From NCBI GenBank assembly GCA_946894095.1, contig OX335652.1:9075001-9139000 (forward strand): a stretch of 64,000 nucleotides of DNA. Reading direction: 5' to 3'. Each line of letters begins with the position of its first letter. Within the stretch, counting starts at the first letter, position 1. Position numbers and translations under genes: made by a program. The notes below the pieces were generated by a model. The model worked only from the letters and a program-made list of their open reading frames with translations, did no database searches and was not told the origin of the DNA. Positions 11,710 through 22,684 of the stretch are shown here, in pieces. This DNA is from Incurvaria masculella (lineage: Eukaryota; Arthropoda; Insecta; Lepidoptera; Incurvariidae).

Positions 11710-12496
11710 CAAGCTAATAGTTAATGGATCGACGAGGAAAATATTACACCGAAGATTCTTAATATATTTTATGGCGAGTTGAGAGAGTTGGTTTTACTGA
11801 CCGTATTTAATAATGATTTTCATATAGCTCCGTGGTACAATTTTAAATGATTAGACGAATTGTAAGATAGGACACATATTGTAAGTGGCTGTCATTAACT
11901 TTGAATTTACAAACGGACCAAATAAGACTCATCGGGGATTAACAGCATACCCACAAAAACAACTGTTACAGTTTCACTTACGCCATAGGCCGAGTTAGGA
12001 GATACTAAGAAGCTTTCTTGGAGAATGTTTCTTCGCACTAGTAAACGGGAATATTTTTCAGAATACTTACCGCTATCCAATCCGAGACAGTAAATATTTT
12101 TTTAATATTATTGTCTAAATAGACCAGCACTCTCAATGAGGATTGCATGCAATATATTAATAAGATTTATTATTTGTTGTGGGATGGAATTTTCGTTCAA
12201 GTCATTATATTGGAAGCATCCTGGCGCATCGTTAACTTAGGTTCTCACTGACTCACCCTTTTAATACCTTAGCCAACATTCTTTTCCCATTAGACACCAA
12301 ACCGCCTGCAAATACCAGGAACGCGTGAAACGTTACGGCGAACCAAAGCAGCGGTCTCTTTTAGTGACATCTCTAGGCGACTCTATTTGGACAACATTGT
12401 CAAGCGCTCTTCGGAGATTTCCAATGCAATGACAAAATTCTATTCAATCGATTGTCACAATTCTACAAGTGAGTTACATCTTCTAGCTAAGTAGGA
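11710..12496. other. Intergenic, no gene seen
   Basis: No recognisable gene or repeat. Confidence 0.4.
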
Positions 12497-12665
12497 TTTT
12501 TTATGCAACCTGACATGACACACAACTACCGTTATGATATTAGCCCAATTCACAATATTCCTAAAGGAATTAAGTGCCATGCCAGGACATTCCCTTTATT
12601 ATCAGCACGGTTACATTGAACTGGATGGAAAACATGGAGAATTTTTCTTTATTCTTGCATGCCAG
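12497..12665 (-). mobile_element. tRNA-SINE 3' fragment
   Basis: Reverse-orientation 3' part of the SINE: TTTTTTATGCAACCTGACAT, GATATTAGCCCAATTCACAA, GTGCCATGCCAGGACATTCC and ACATTGAACTGGATGG. The tRNA head is absent, as expected for 5'-truncated retroposition or decay. Confidence 0.75.
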
Positions 12666-12877
12666 CAGAGATATTTTGGATGATATTAGGAGGAAAAATT
12701 TGCTTGATTTTGCATTTTGCATTTATTGCAAAGAAAATTGTCTGTAAATATCTTTAAAAATGGGATATTTAAAACGGTCGTTGCTGTTTGACATGTATGG
12801 ATTATAAAGAAAGCCTTGCCCTGATAACCTTTCTCTGAAAAACAGAACCCGTAATTGGAAAATGTGTGTAGAGGCAC

Positions 12878-12975
12878 AAGAGCGAAGGGGCCTAATGCGA
12901 GATGGTTAGACGAAATAGCAGCGGTGGCGGGCCGAAACTAGCTTGAAACTGCAAATAATAGAAACAGAAGCAATA
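12878..12975 (+). pseudogene. LINE ORF2 C-terminal tail remnant
   Basis: Plus-strand translation reads RAKGPNARWLDEIAAVAGRN, a stop, then LETANNRNRS. The pattern RW-DDI-AG-W-A-dR is typical of the tail of lepidopteran endonuclease/reverse transcriptase LINEs, probably the same class as the LINE in the inverted repeat at 35-41 kb. Only about 30 codons survive, with an in-frame stop. Confidence 0.6.
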
Positions 12976-14886
12976 TTTTTGTAACGTTTTAAGTTTTTGT
13001 TTTTAAGATGTTTTTCTTTTATTTTTCATTGACAATCAATCCTTAGAATTCACACCTAACAGAATATATTGCTAAAGTAATTGTATGACGTATGATGTAA
13101 ACAATATTTTAATTTGTTCGCATGGAATGTAATAAAGCTTTACTATAGTATAATTTATATACTTGAAATTATAAATTATTATTATTATTATATGTGTGTA
13201 GAAGAATTGCGCTTTATGATCTATCTCTACCTACCATTCCGGGGATGCAGTGTGATGATATCATTTGCACGTAATACGACCATGTACCGCACCCTGTCCA
13301 GCGTCCAGTTCTTGTCCACCCATTCGAATTAACTTTTCCATCCACAGTTATTTATGAACAGCTGAATATGTCGCTCCACTTTCGACCGACAGCCGTCGCA
13401 TTGTTCTAGAGTGCGCGTCGGACGGAGGCGGACACTCAGAAAATCTCTCAATACCGCACCGTAATCGGCCACTTTCCGTCCAATTCGCGATAAATTGCGG
13501 AATCGACCCGTTTTTATGACGTCTGCAAATATTTTATTTCATAAAGTTCGCGGTCTCGTTCCGCTGCACGTCCGCGCGACACGTTTCGGTCGATTCGAAA
13601 AGTGGACGTATAAAAAGTAAATACATAAATACACTCAATGCACTGAAGATATTGAGATAAACCTCAAAGGAGACTGGCAAAACCCGTTTCCGATGTTCCT
13701 TAGCTTGTGCCACGATGACAAACATGATAGTGATAATTCATAAGTAGTAGTATATATCAGTTTGGTATTGAAGAGATCGTTTCATTTTTATAAAAAACAT
13801 AAAAATTGCCAGAAAAAATATATCTGAAATAACCTATTTTTATTGACGAGCTGTGCAATATATTTAATATTCTCTGGTTGTTATTATTCACCATAAAGTA
13901 ACTAGGGCATGTATTTGATAAAATTGAGAAAACTCTATCCAGGTGTTTGTCACTATGGCACATTTATAATTAAATATCTCATCTATTATTCAACAAGAAA
14001 CGACTTATATTTCATGACATTTGGAAGTTATAACAAACGTGAAAATATAAAACGAACTACATATACGACTAAAGGATCTATCTCTCTCTATTCCATAATT
14101 GTTTTATCCTCGAAAGCTTTGATGATCAAAATACGTAACGTTCGGAGAATTAGGTTCTTTGGGTTTATGCCATTGATTTGTTCATTAAAGTGGAAACTAA
14201 AAAGTTTAAACTGAACAAAACACTGTAGATATACCGTGAAACATTGTGAAAACCGAGGCCCATGGTGAGTTTGACTTTCTCTTTTCAAATCGCGTTACTC
14301 GTATGCATTCTCGTTGCACATTATTTCCAAATGTTTTGAGAAAATTTTGGCATTCATTCAAAATAGGTGTAGTCAATCGGATAATTGGGAGCGGCAGCAG
14401 TGTGGACAAAAATACGCAAATCTGTACGAACTCAAAATAAGAAGTAGCGTGTCTTTGAACTCATAACGGCAAGTGTAGTGGCGGCCTGAATCAAAAATAT
14501 ATCCGACTCAGCCACTAAACATTTTTAAAGCAATACTTCAAGGGGTTACACGCTGCGTTCTCACATAAAGAGTTCGTGACAAAAATAGATATCAAACACA
14601 GAAAATACCTCTGCAATCCAATATTGACCCACAAACTTGGAAACAATCCTCCGCTCGTTCCATAATAATAATGGTGTCCTTTTAAAATTCAGGTCGGGTC
14701 CTGCCGCGAGCGCGATCCTTAAATTTTTGGGCGTCTGCGCTGACTCCTCGGCCCGGCCCGCAGGACCTTTCCCACCGTGTTTTTTTAGGCAATACGAATA
14801 AAACAAATAAATGAATCAAGAGTGGCCGTGCTATGTGGAAAGTGGGATGGGATAGTGGTTAGCGGACGATAGAAGGTGAGGTGAGG
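12976..14886. other. Intergenic, no gene recognised
   Basis: Overlapping frames (13114-13332, 13534-13725, 13909-14214, 14246-14440, 14561-14806) lie on both strands and have no recognisable family features. A short ATT microsatellite (TTATTATTATTATTA) lies near 13178-13192. Confidence 0.4.
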
Positions 14887-15112
14887 TTTTTTACTTAACT
14901 TGACATGGATATATAGCTAATACCAAACAGATTGTCAAGATATTAACCTAACACACCATTTGGGAGATAGGTGCCATGCCAGGACCTTCCTCATATTGCT
15001 CGGCCACATTGAACTGGAACGAATACACGGTATATTTTCATTCCCGCTTAGACCATCGTTCGTTCAATGCGATGGAACCAACCCGGGCAGGATAAACCCT
15101 ACCATGCAGTCA
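14887..15112 (-). mobile_element. tRNA-SINE 3' fragment
   Basis: Reverse-orientation SINE body: TTGACATGGATATATAGCTA, GGTGCCATGCCAGGACCTTC, GCCACATTGAACTGGAACG and GCGATGGAACCAACCCGGGC. It degenerates after ACCCTACCATG, so the head is missing. Confidence 0.75.
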
Positions 15113-15167
15113 TTCAGGCTTCAGAGATGCGGAACTGCGAAAACTTATTTTTCTTTTACCTAAGGTT

Positions 15168-15211
15168 TTTTTTTATGCGTCCTGACCTGGATGGCTAATA
15201 CCACACAGCAA
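15168..15211 (-). mobile_element. tRNA-SINE, 3' part (split by insertion)
   Basis: TTTTTTTTATGCGTCCTGAC followed by GGATGGCTAATACCACACAG. The sequence stops within ...CACACAGCAAC, and the expected continuation CAACCGTTAGGATATTTGCC appears 0.6 kb away at 15822. This is one SINE interrupted by a later insertion. Confidence 0.8.
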
Positions 15212-15821
15212 CACACCCACACACACCAACACACCCCCCACAACAAGGTCGTGACTGAAAACCAGCGTCGCCTGAGCCGGTAGTCTAAGTTGTCACCTAA
15301 ATTGGCGTTACGGCAAACCGATCGACTGGCGTTTTCAAATGCATGGAGAAATTGAAGAGCGCGCGCAGCGGACGTTAAGCGAACTAACATTTGCGAGTCC
15401 GAGCTTGATTTGACAGCTTACTCAACGTTGCCGTAAATACGTCGACGTTGCCGTTTACGTCCACTCCGCGTTTTCATACAAATCGGAAGTCCGCGTTTGA
15501 CTTTGACAGCTCGAAGAAGTAAAACCACAGAATATCTAGTAAAAACGTGTATGGAGTTTGGAGAAAACGCCAGTCGATCGGTTTGCCGTAACGCCAATTT
15601 AGGTGAAAACTGAGACTACCGGCTCGGATTGCTGTAGCATGCTGCAGCTTTTGTAAGTGCGAACCTTCGCTGAGTCACAGTCCTTTTCTTTAGGGTACTA
15701 TTTTAGTTAATTTCTTCTATTTTTTAATATTAAGTTTTTCCATTTAAGTGTAATTTAATTTACTTTTCTCTGTGTAACTATGTACCTTAATCGAATAAAT
15801 GTTTTTCTATTCTATTCTATT
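15212..15821 (+). mobile_element. LINE 3' end inserted in SINE
   Basis: The sequence dividing the SINE. It contains GTCGTGACTGAAAACCAGCG and GGATTGCTGTAGCATGCTGC, a typical LINE 3' region in my judgement, and ends with AATAAATG then TTTTTCTATTCTATTCTATT, a short tandem-repeat tail. The SINE resumes directly afterwards. A MITE (15274-15625) has inserted into it. The proximal end has CA-rich simple sequence. Confidence 0.6.
15274..15625. mobile_element. MITE with 63-bp terminal inverted repeats
   Basis: The left repeat (15274-15336) and right repeat (15563-15625) match at 61 of 63 positions, each containing GAGCCGGTAGTCT and GGCGTTACGGCAAACCGATC. Total length 352 bp with no coding capacity. 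The interior includes TCAACGTTGCCGTAAATACG and CGTCGACGTTGCCG. The target duplication could not be fixed from sequence alone. Confidence 0.9.
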
Positions 15822-16166
15822 CAACCGTTAGGATATTTGCCCAATACACCACATTACCTAAGGAATACCTAGATGCCACGCCAGGACCTTCCCTTTATGG
15901 GAAACACGGACAATTTTTAATTGCTGCTTTGACCATCTTTTCACCCAATGCGATGGTACCAACCCGGGCGGGCTTAAACCCTACCACCTAGTAGGAGAAG
16001 GGGACGTACAGTTTAACATGGATTCCGAACCATGGAGCAGCTCGCATTCGTGACGAAATGCACTTATTACACTGGGAAAGAAAAAAGACAGCGGTGCATG
16101 TCGGAATTGAGCCCAGGCCTCTGGCACGCTAGGCCAGTCCCCGCGCTACTAGGCTACGAGCCGCTC
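15822..16166 (-). mobile_element. tRNA-SINE, 5' part with tRNA head
   Basis: Resumes the SINE interrupted at 15211 (CAACCGTTAGG...CCAATACACC). It runs through GCGATGGTACCAACCCGGGC and CCACCTAGTAGGAGAAGGGG to the reversed tRNA-like head, GCCCAGGCCTCTGGCACGCT and TAGGCTACGAGCCGCT. Confidence 0.85.
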
Positions 16167-16195
16167 AGGTATAAAAATATTTCTTATGGAAGGTA

Positions 16196-16575
16196 GTCAT
16201 TGCATGGCAAGCCCAACACACAGCAATCCATAAGGTACTCGACGCCATGCCAGGACATTTACTTTCTATCAGAATGCTAATTTGAACTGGATGGATAGAA
16301 CTGAAAATGTTCTGCTGGATCGTTCAACGGAGCCGTAATGCATTGCCACGTCGACCGACATTTCTTCCAATGCGATCGTATCAACACGGGTGGGCCTTCC
16401 CCATGAAAAAACTCGAACGAAAGTGGCGCATGAGCGGGGCCGGGATTAACTCTGGCATAGGGAGCAAGCTGGGAATTGCCCCGAACTTGACTCATAAGCC
16501 ACCTAACCTAACTATTGTCTAACATGGTTTCAAAAACCATGGATAGTGCAGCATTCTTAACGAAAATGCCCTGGG
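16196..16575 (-). mobile_element. Highly degraded tRNA-SINE
   Basis: Contains GCCCAACACACAGCAATCC, GACGCCATGCCAGGACATTT, TTGAACTGGATGG and GCGATCGTATCAACACGGG, then after a gap of about 120 bp ACATGGTTTCAAAAACCATGG and TTCTTAACGAAAATGC. The order matches the SINE, but it is older than the intact copies. Confidence 0.6.
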
Positions 16576-17221
16576 ATTTAAAGACATGGCCTAGGGACAA
16601 GAGGAAACAGTGGTAAACCCTAGACTACGGTCCACACAAAACGGATATTGAAACCTCTGTTAAAACAAGCCCATGAAACAGACGATAAGCCTAGGTCCCT
16701 TGGAAGAGCTGCATTTATTCAAGAAGGCCTGACACCGCTGGGCCGGCCACCAAACGCACGGCACGAGCTGCGGTCACAGAATAAGTAATAGTGCTGCGGT
16801 TTCTAATAGATGTACCTACGTTAAGAGTATCGATTCTCGATAGAGTCGGCCGCACCGCTATTGATATGATCTCAGTTTTATTATGCCATCACTTACACCT
16901 GTCGTCTCGGCTGCACGCTCCATTTGTTGGCGGCTCGTTTGTGAGCTTATGAAAGTTATTGAAGTGACGTTAAATGTTTATCTCTTACCGCTGGTACAGA
17001 TCATGCTAATTTTATTCAAGCTACGGGTCATGCATGTTAGATAAATATTTATCGCAGATAACAAACGATGCACATGATTAGACATGCCAAACCTCGATAG
17101 ATCACGTAATATTTATTAATATAATTTAGTTTATCGCCTTTAACTTTCACCGGAACAATAAGCAAGATAGGATCAAATTTATTTAATGATCCTCTCACCT
17201 ATGTACTCGATGTTCCTCACT
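16576..17221. other. Intergenic, no gene seen
   Basis: No recognisable feature. Confidence 0.4.
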
Positions 17222-17350
17222 TACTAGGTAGTAAGGTTAATGCCGCCCGGGTTGGTAGAAGAAACAAAGATGGTCCACGTTTTCCATTCGGTTCATAGCG
17301 GTGAGTTGTGAGAAAGATCCTGACATGGCACCAAGCTAAGGAATTAGCCT
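17222..17350 (+). mobile_element. Degenerate tRNA-SINE fragment
   Basis: CTAGGTAGTAAGGTTAATGC, CCGCCCGGGTTGGTA, AAAGATGGTC, TTTTCCATTCGGTTCA and CCTGACATGGCACCAAG follow the order of the SINE body in plus orientation. Head and tail are absent. Confidence 0.55.
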
Positions 17351-18257
17351 GATCTATTAGATAGAATTTTATTACATGGCAGGAAGCCTTAAATTTCCGG
17401 TTACACACAAATATCAAGTCTTGCATGTTAGTTTAGGCTAGATTTGATTCTTGTACTCAGTAGATTTGATTCACATATTCAGACGGCACAGATTGAAACA
17501 GAACAGGCGTAAATTATGATAAAATAAAGGAGAGAATTCCATAAATAATTCCCATTGGTGTAAAGAGTCAAACATATGAATCGGTCGAAATGTTAGTTTT
17601 AGGTAGTCTTTCATTCCGCGATTCGATTGAGTACCTATATTCTGAAGTCACTGCATTTCCTCGTCGAATCCGCGGCCACAAGCCTTTATCAAGTCGCCGA
17701 GGAGATGGGAGCACCTGATAAGCCGGAGTACGCAATTATATTCAATTACTGCAGCTTCAACTCCATAACCAGTGAACATAATTCTTTCTGCGGAGAACTA
17801 GTCGTCTAGTCGGACTCGTCTTCTGTCCGTCCGGCGGCTAAGGGGGACGGACCCATCACTTCCTTATTGGACTGACCATTTAAAACGAGTGTTAAGATAA
17901 TGAGAATAAAAAGGTGCCTTAATTATTTTTCAGTGCCTGTTGAAGCTTCGTGTGTATTTGGAAACAAATATAAATGAATAATGCAACACATCTGTCAGTA
18001 GAGGGTAGGAAATACATTCCCAATACCATTACCACAAATTATGTACGGAAACATCTCCTATAGTTGCCGGCAGATAACTAGAACCAAGAGACACCTGATT
18101 AACTCTAAAAATCGTCTACTGAGCAGGTGTGTCACGTTGGTGTTACATTCTGAGTCGAATTAAAACACTGATTGAGTAGCGAGACATATTATGAAGGCAG
18201 AGACACGTAAGAAAACCGCATCAAATGGATAGACTTGGCAAATATCATCGTACATAT
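17351..18257. other. Intergenic, no gene recognised
   Basis: A 60-codon frame (17627-17809) reads plausibly but starts with TTG just after a stop and shows no clear splice sites, so it is not called. Confidence 0.35.
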
Positions 18258-18452
18258 TAGGTTGGGGAAAAAGTTTCTTCGCATTTTTTAAGAAAATTTT
18301 TAAGAATTTTTTTCTTGATTTTGGTATCTAATATAATTTTTTCAAAACGCAAATCTGTTTATATTTTTTTATTTACCTTTTAGATTAGAAAATATTGGAT
18401 TAGTGACATTAGAAAGTGTTATTTTTTTTTACTGGAAAATACAGATATATAT

Positions 18453-18483
18453 AAAAAGTTTCTTCGCATTTTTTAAGAAAATT
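18453..18483 (-). repeat. Internal duplicate of mariner terminal sequence
   Basis: A 31-bp repeat of 18268-18298 (AAAAAGTTTCTTCGCATTTT...), 185 bp inside the left end. The sequence between the two copies is AT-rich and unrelated to the rest of the element. Subtracting 185 bp returns the element to 1279 bp, a typical mariner length. Confidence 0.9.
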
Positions 18484-18518
18484 CAAAACATTTTTTAATA
18501 TGGTTTATTTACATTTAA

Positions 18519-19544
18519 CTAAAGTATGTAGGTACCATTTTGTTCGATAACTTTTTGCCATCTTGTAGGTAGGGACATGATCCCATTGCTATAGAAATAT
18601 TGGGACTTCTGATCAATATACCGCGACAAGTGGTTTTGGCAGTCCTCTCGTGATGTTAACCTGACACTGCCTAAAGAATTCTGAAGAGACCTAAACAGGT
18701 GGAAATCTGAAGGTGCAAGGTCAGGACTATACGGCGGATGCATTAACACCTCCCAGCCAAACTCTCTTAGTTTTTGCTGAGTGGCTAAAGATGTGTGAGG
18801 TCTAGCGTTATCATGATGAAAAACCACACCCCTTCTGTTGATTAATTCCGGCCGCTTTCTCTCAACTTCTTGCTTTAATCTCATCAGTTGTTCGCAGTAG
18901 AGTTCAGAATCGATGGTCCTGCCTGGTAGTAACAGCTCATAATGAATAATGCCCTTCCAATCCCACCACACACACAGCATCACCTTGTTGCTAGTTAACC
19001 CGGGTTTCGCCACAGTCTGTGAAGCTTGACCGGCCTTTGACCACGACCTTTTTCGCACGTTCTTGTCGTACGTGATCCACTTTTCATCACCAGTTATCAG
19101 CTTCTTCAAAAATGGTTCGGTTTCATTACGTCGTAATAAAGAATCACAAATGAGTACACGGTTCATTAGGTTTCTTTCAGTGAGCTCGTGAGGTACCCAA
19201 ATATCGAGCTTTTTTGTGTACCCAGTTTTTTTCAAATGCGCCAAAACTGTTTTGTGGTCAATTCCTAGTTCTTCAGCTACGTCGTAACTACTGATATGCC
19301 GATCTTGCTCCACTTTTTCAAAAATGGCATCCATTTTATCCGTAATAGGGCGACCAGAGCGACGTGCATCTTTGACATCAAAATTTCCGGATTGAAAACG
19401 CTTAAACCAAATTTGTGCTACTCTCACAGACACTGCACTAGGTCCATAAACATCGCAAATTTTTTTCGCGGCTTGCGTTGCATTTTTACCTTTTTTGTAG
19501 TAAAATTTTAAAATGTATCAAATTTCTTCATTAGATTCACTCAT
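18519..19544 (-). pseudogene. mariner transposase with one nonsense codon
   Basis: Cut-and-paste transposase that binds the terminal repeats and integrates at TA. Reading from the ATG at 19544-19542 gives 341 codons, the usual family length. The only lesion is TGA at codon 9 (19520-19518); the rest is open. Domains in order: N-terminal helix-turn-helix DNA-binding region (about residues 1-110, including RRSGRP), linker motif WVPHELTE near 117, then the catalytic DDE domain. The catalytic residues are present: Asp153 (GDEKW), Asp245 (HHDNARPH) and Asp280 (YSPDLAPSD), with the 34-residue spacing that defines mariner. The longest open frame begins at a GTG (19433), not a likely start. Recently inactivated; the N-terminus would be lost unless the stop is read through or a downstream start is used. 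Confidence 0.95.
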
Positions 19545-19978
19545 TTTGACAGTACGAAAAACAAATGAGAATCACACATTTTCCTAATTGGAATTTGGAA
19601 TTATGTTCTTTAAAATTTAAACTTTCAATGATACCAAAACCAGCCAGATACAAATAGTATAGCCAAAGAGATTTTATTACAAGTTCATACATACTATAAT
19701 GCGAAAAGACTTTTTCCCCGACCTATTACATCAGGCCCAAATGAGACAACGAGAGTATTTTTAGGTGTTCCTAGCGCAAGCATGTCGCAACATGTTTCAG
19801 AACATTGTGGTGCTATAAAAATATACAAAACATGAAGCGGTCCAGAATTCAAGAAATAAATGTAAATGGAGTAGACGTAGTTTGCCGCGGTGGAACAAAC
19901 CGGCCCGGTACGTTGACTCGTGAGTCAGCGCGGGCCGCCGCAGGTACTCATTCAGGGTTGGTAAAATGTTTATGCTCA

Positions 19979-20378
19979 GGGGAGACACCATGGAAAATTA
20001 AATCGCCGGGCGAACTGCAAAGTGAATGATTTACGATCTGCCTATCTACTCAGCAAAGCGAAAGAGTGTTAGTCACAGATGAAAGTGAGACGCTCTTGCC
20101 TGACGTCATCAAACATAAAATGTTATGTTAGTGTCGCCGCACTCTAATTAGAATAATTAGAACGACTCTCCGGTGAGACACCGGTGACACACAGGTGAGA
20201 ATATCATGAGTGGACCCCCTGATGTTTAGTTTCATTTACCACTCTGACTGGTCTATTTCAGTCCACTTGGCCGATTAACACGTCATTTGATACTTGGAAC
20301 GAAATGCAACAAATGTCAGATTTAATCACTTACTTGCTTGTTCAACTGGCGAGTTATTTTACCATGGTAACGCCCCTG
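19979..20378. mobile_element. MITE family D, copy 1
   Basis: Left end GGGGAGACACCATGGAAAAT and right end TTTTACCATGGTAACGCCCC are inverted. Inside them, TTAAATCGCCGGGCGAAC and GTTCAACTGGCGAGTTATTT are also inverted. Other copies lie at 27157-27385, 46722-46912 and 60860-61215. At 400 bp this copy is longer than the others, with extra sequence in the middle. Confidence 0.7.
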
Positions 20379-21148
20379 GTGATGTCAATATTCTACCGAA
20401 TGTATAAAATCAACCCATGAAATTATCAGGGCTATAAATAAACAAGTACAAACGCGGAATGAAAGTTCATGGAACTACATAACTAGTCCCATTGCAACAG
20501 GACACAAAATAAACAATTCAATCCTTTAAATTAGGAAAATATACTATATTTAAACTTTAGGGTTAATTGCATGCAAAAAAATTTCATGAATACACCAAGT
20601 ATGCATGAAATTCTTCGCTAAGATTTTTTATACATGTAACTTGGTATCTCCACTTATTTCTGCCTCCTCAGAAATAGGTGGATAGTTACCACGCCGCATC
20701 GGTGTGGATATATATCAGAGTGGTTAGGATATAATACTGGTTCAAAGAGCCAGTTCTAGTTATAGGTGTTTACAACGATGAAGGTTCCATGTCTGCAAAA
20801 AGCGCGGGAAAAACGTCGCCCTACACCTCCCACCATCATTTTTTTAATGATGCGCATACATAAATGAAGAACAGAACGTCTGACTTAATTATTTGTTTTG
20901 CATTATCTGATGTACCCATACGCGGTTTTTCCGCATTATAGTTCTTTAAAAGTTCTGGAAATATAAACTTAGTACTATTAACTATGGAAATGCTTAGTTG
21001 TTACCCCATCATATGAAATAGATTAGCTAATGTCAAGACCATACTTCGGCAGAGGAGCTGATCACTGTTTCCGTGCCCTGCAAAACAAAGAAGTCGCATG
21101 ACCATGGGACAAGTCTATGAATGACTGAAAATCACGCACGGTAAAATT
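20379..21148. other. Intergenic with a short hairpin
   Basis: No gene. An imperfect hairpin TATCTCCACTTATTTCTG / CAGAAATAGGTGGATA lies at about 20645-20684 with a six-base loop. Confidence 0.5.
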
Positions 21149-21420
21149 TTGTTTAACGAGACTATCATGTCGTGGCAACCCTGGCTGCAGCGACGCGGAT
21201 GGCGGCGGCGGAGGCAGGAGACCGCAGACGGTTCTCGTCACGTGTCCCCGCGCCGCCGCTCGTCCTGTTTTTTGCAGCTTCGCTCCTCTGCCATCGCTAT
21301 CCTCAGCTCAGTCCCCCCTTCGACAACCCGTGCTACTTCACCTCGTACCTCCCCGTCGCAGCACGACGCGCGGTAGGCCCCGTGCCGTGTTCTCGTAACG
21401 AATATGCTTCGTTCAGTTAA
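21149..21420. other. GC-rich patch
   Basis: GCGGATGGCGGCGGCGGAGG and CGCGCCGCCGCTCGTCCTG contrast with the AT-rich surroundings. Two overlapping plus frames (21149-21376, 21172-21420) exist because stops are rare in GC-rich DNA. It could be an exon or promoter, but there is no ATG context, splice site or domain to support a gene call. Confidence 0.4.
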
Positions 21421-22473
21421 AACTAGTATTCACTATTAAGAACTTCGACAGTTTTTCGCCAATATTCCATTCTTAAATCTTCACTCTCTCTCTCTCTTAC
21501 GCGAGGTAAATAAGTAATGCAGTACTCTATTTAAATATTTGACATGTACCTCAATATATTTGTGCCAAGCTCGCGACAGGTGCTCGGCATTTGATCCCAT
21601 ATTCAAGGTCGACCCCATCTCGGTCCCCACAGGATGTGCGCCTGTCTAACCCTCCTGACTCCCGACAGGTCACGCGTGACTTGCATCGGTCACCTCGTCT
21701 GCTGGTAGATTGGCCAGTCGCGTCAGTGTGGCGTGGCGTCTCGCCGTCCGTGCGCTATAATCATTGTGACACGGAAGCCGCTCTAGGTCACTGTCCTCGT
21801 ATATTTCTGTCGCTGTATTCAACACGGTTCTTATGTTGTTTTATTATGTTCTCCGACCGGTCTAATGTTAGTTTTGGTAGTGGTTTTGTGGAATGGATAA
21901 TGTCTATTGTAGTAGGCAATCTGGACGGACACATTCGTCACTGAGGAATGTGTACAGTAATAGACAGACCAAAGTATACGATTCCTGTTCTGGATGGACA
22001 TTCAAAATACGTGGTCTTTGCGATCAATTGTACAATATTGGTTAACCTGTCAAATATTTAAGTACAAAAACTTAAAAGTTTTTAAACATTACGGTAATTC
22101 GTGTTTGAACATCGTTCGTTTTATCATTTAACCGGAAGCGTTAACTTATGTCTCCTTCTGTACATACTTAGTAATAAAAACATTAATCAATGTAATGTCA
22201 TGTTGTATGTGCTCTGTAAAAAACATTACATTTGAAATACTTGCGAACAAAGCGTAAAGAACCAAACGGTTTTGTAAGTTCACAGCATGCAGCGTAGTCC
22301 ATGTGGCGTCTTTCATATCTCTCGATATCGGTCGAGTGTACATTAACACGCAAGCACTGGGTAGGCCGTAGAAGATATGTCGTGTGCACAGCTTCCGCAT
22401 CATATGCATGCAGCAGTTTCGGACACGCTCGAACACCTTACACAGTTAAAAAATAGGAATGCTTTGTAAGTTA
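21421..22473. other. Intergenic, no gene recognised
   Basis: A 117-codon plus frame (21591-21944) starts from a non-ATG codon and has no recognisable domain. A (CT)n microsatellite lies near 21482-21498. Confidence 0.35.
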
Positions 22474-22684
22474 CTAGCTAAGGTACTCGGCTCCGTTCGG
22501 GTCAATGTGCTGTTGGACTGATGTCGGGCTGAATGATTTCCTGGATATTATATATAAGTCGAGCTTAATTTACGCCACAAAAGGTAAAACATATGTCCTT
22601 CTCCAAGGTCCAGACTATCTCCACACCGAAATTCATCAAAATTGGTTCAGCGGTTTAGGCGTGAGAACGCAACAGACAGACAGA
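22474..22684 (-). mobile_element. Helitron 3' end (truncated)
   Basis: Minus orientation: the terminus reads ...CTTAGCTAG then T, preceded by the GC-rich hairpin region (reverse of GGTACTCGGCTCCGTTCGGG). Further in, GTCGGGCTGAATGATTTCC, CAAAATTGGTTCAGCGGTTT and GAACGCAACAGACAGACAG are body sequence shared with the copy at 44708-44956. The 5' end is missing. Confidence 0.65.

Larger units (their letters stand above)
18260..19723 (-). mobile_element. mariner (Tc1/mariner) transposon
   Basis: Flanked by TA dinucleotides (18258-18259 and 19724-19725). The ends are inverted repeats: GGTTGGGGAAAAAGTTTCTT... on the left and, on the other strand, GGTCGGGGAAAAAGTCTTTT... on the right, 22 of 25 positions matching. 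Length is 1464 bp; mariners are usually about 1.3 kb. The excess comes from about 185 bp near the transposase 3' side, bounded by two copies of a terminal segment (18268-18298 and 18453-18483). The repeat start and the WVPHEL and YSPDLAPSD motifs fit a cecropia-type mariner (inferred). Confidence 0.95.

Noticed and set aside
17627..17809. 60-codon plus frame as exon
   Set aside because: Starts with TTG shortly after an in-frame stop and has no clear splice sites or match.
19431..19433. GTG as transposase start
   Set aside because: Eukaryotic initiation at GTG is unlikely; the ATG at 19544 is in frame, with one stop codon in between, and restores the normal family length.
21149..21420. GC-rich frames as a possible gene
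   Set aside because: Two overlapping frames stay open mainly because GC-rich DNA has few stops; no domain or exon signal decides between them.
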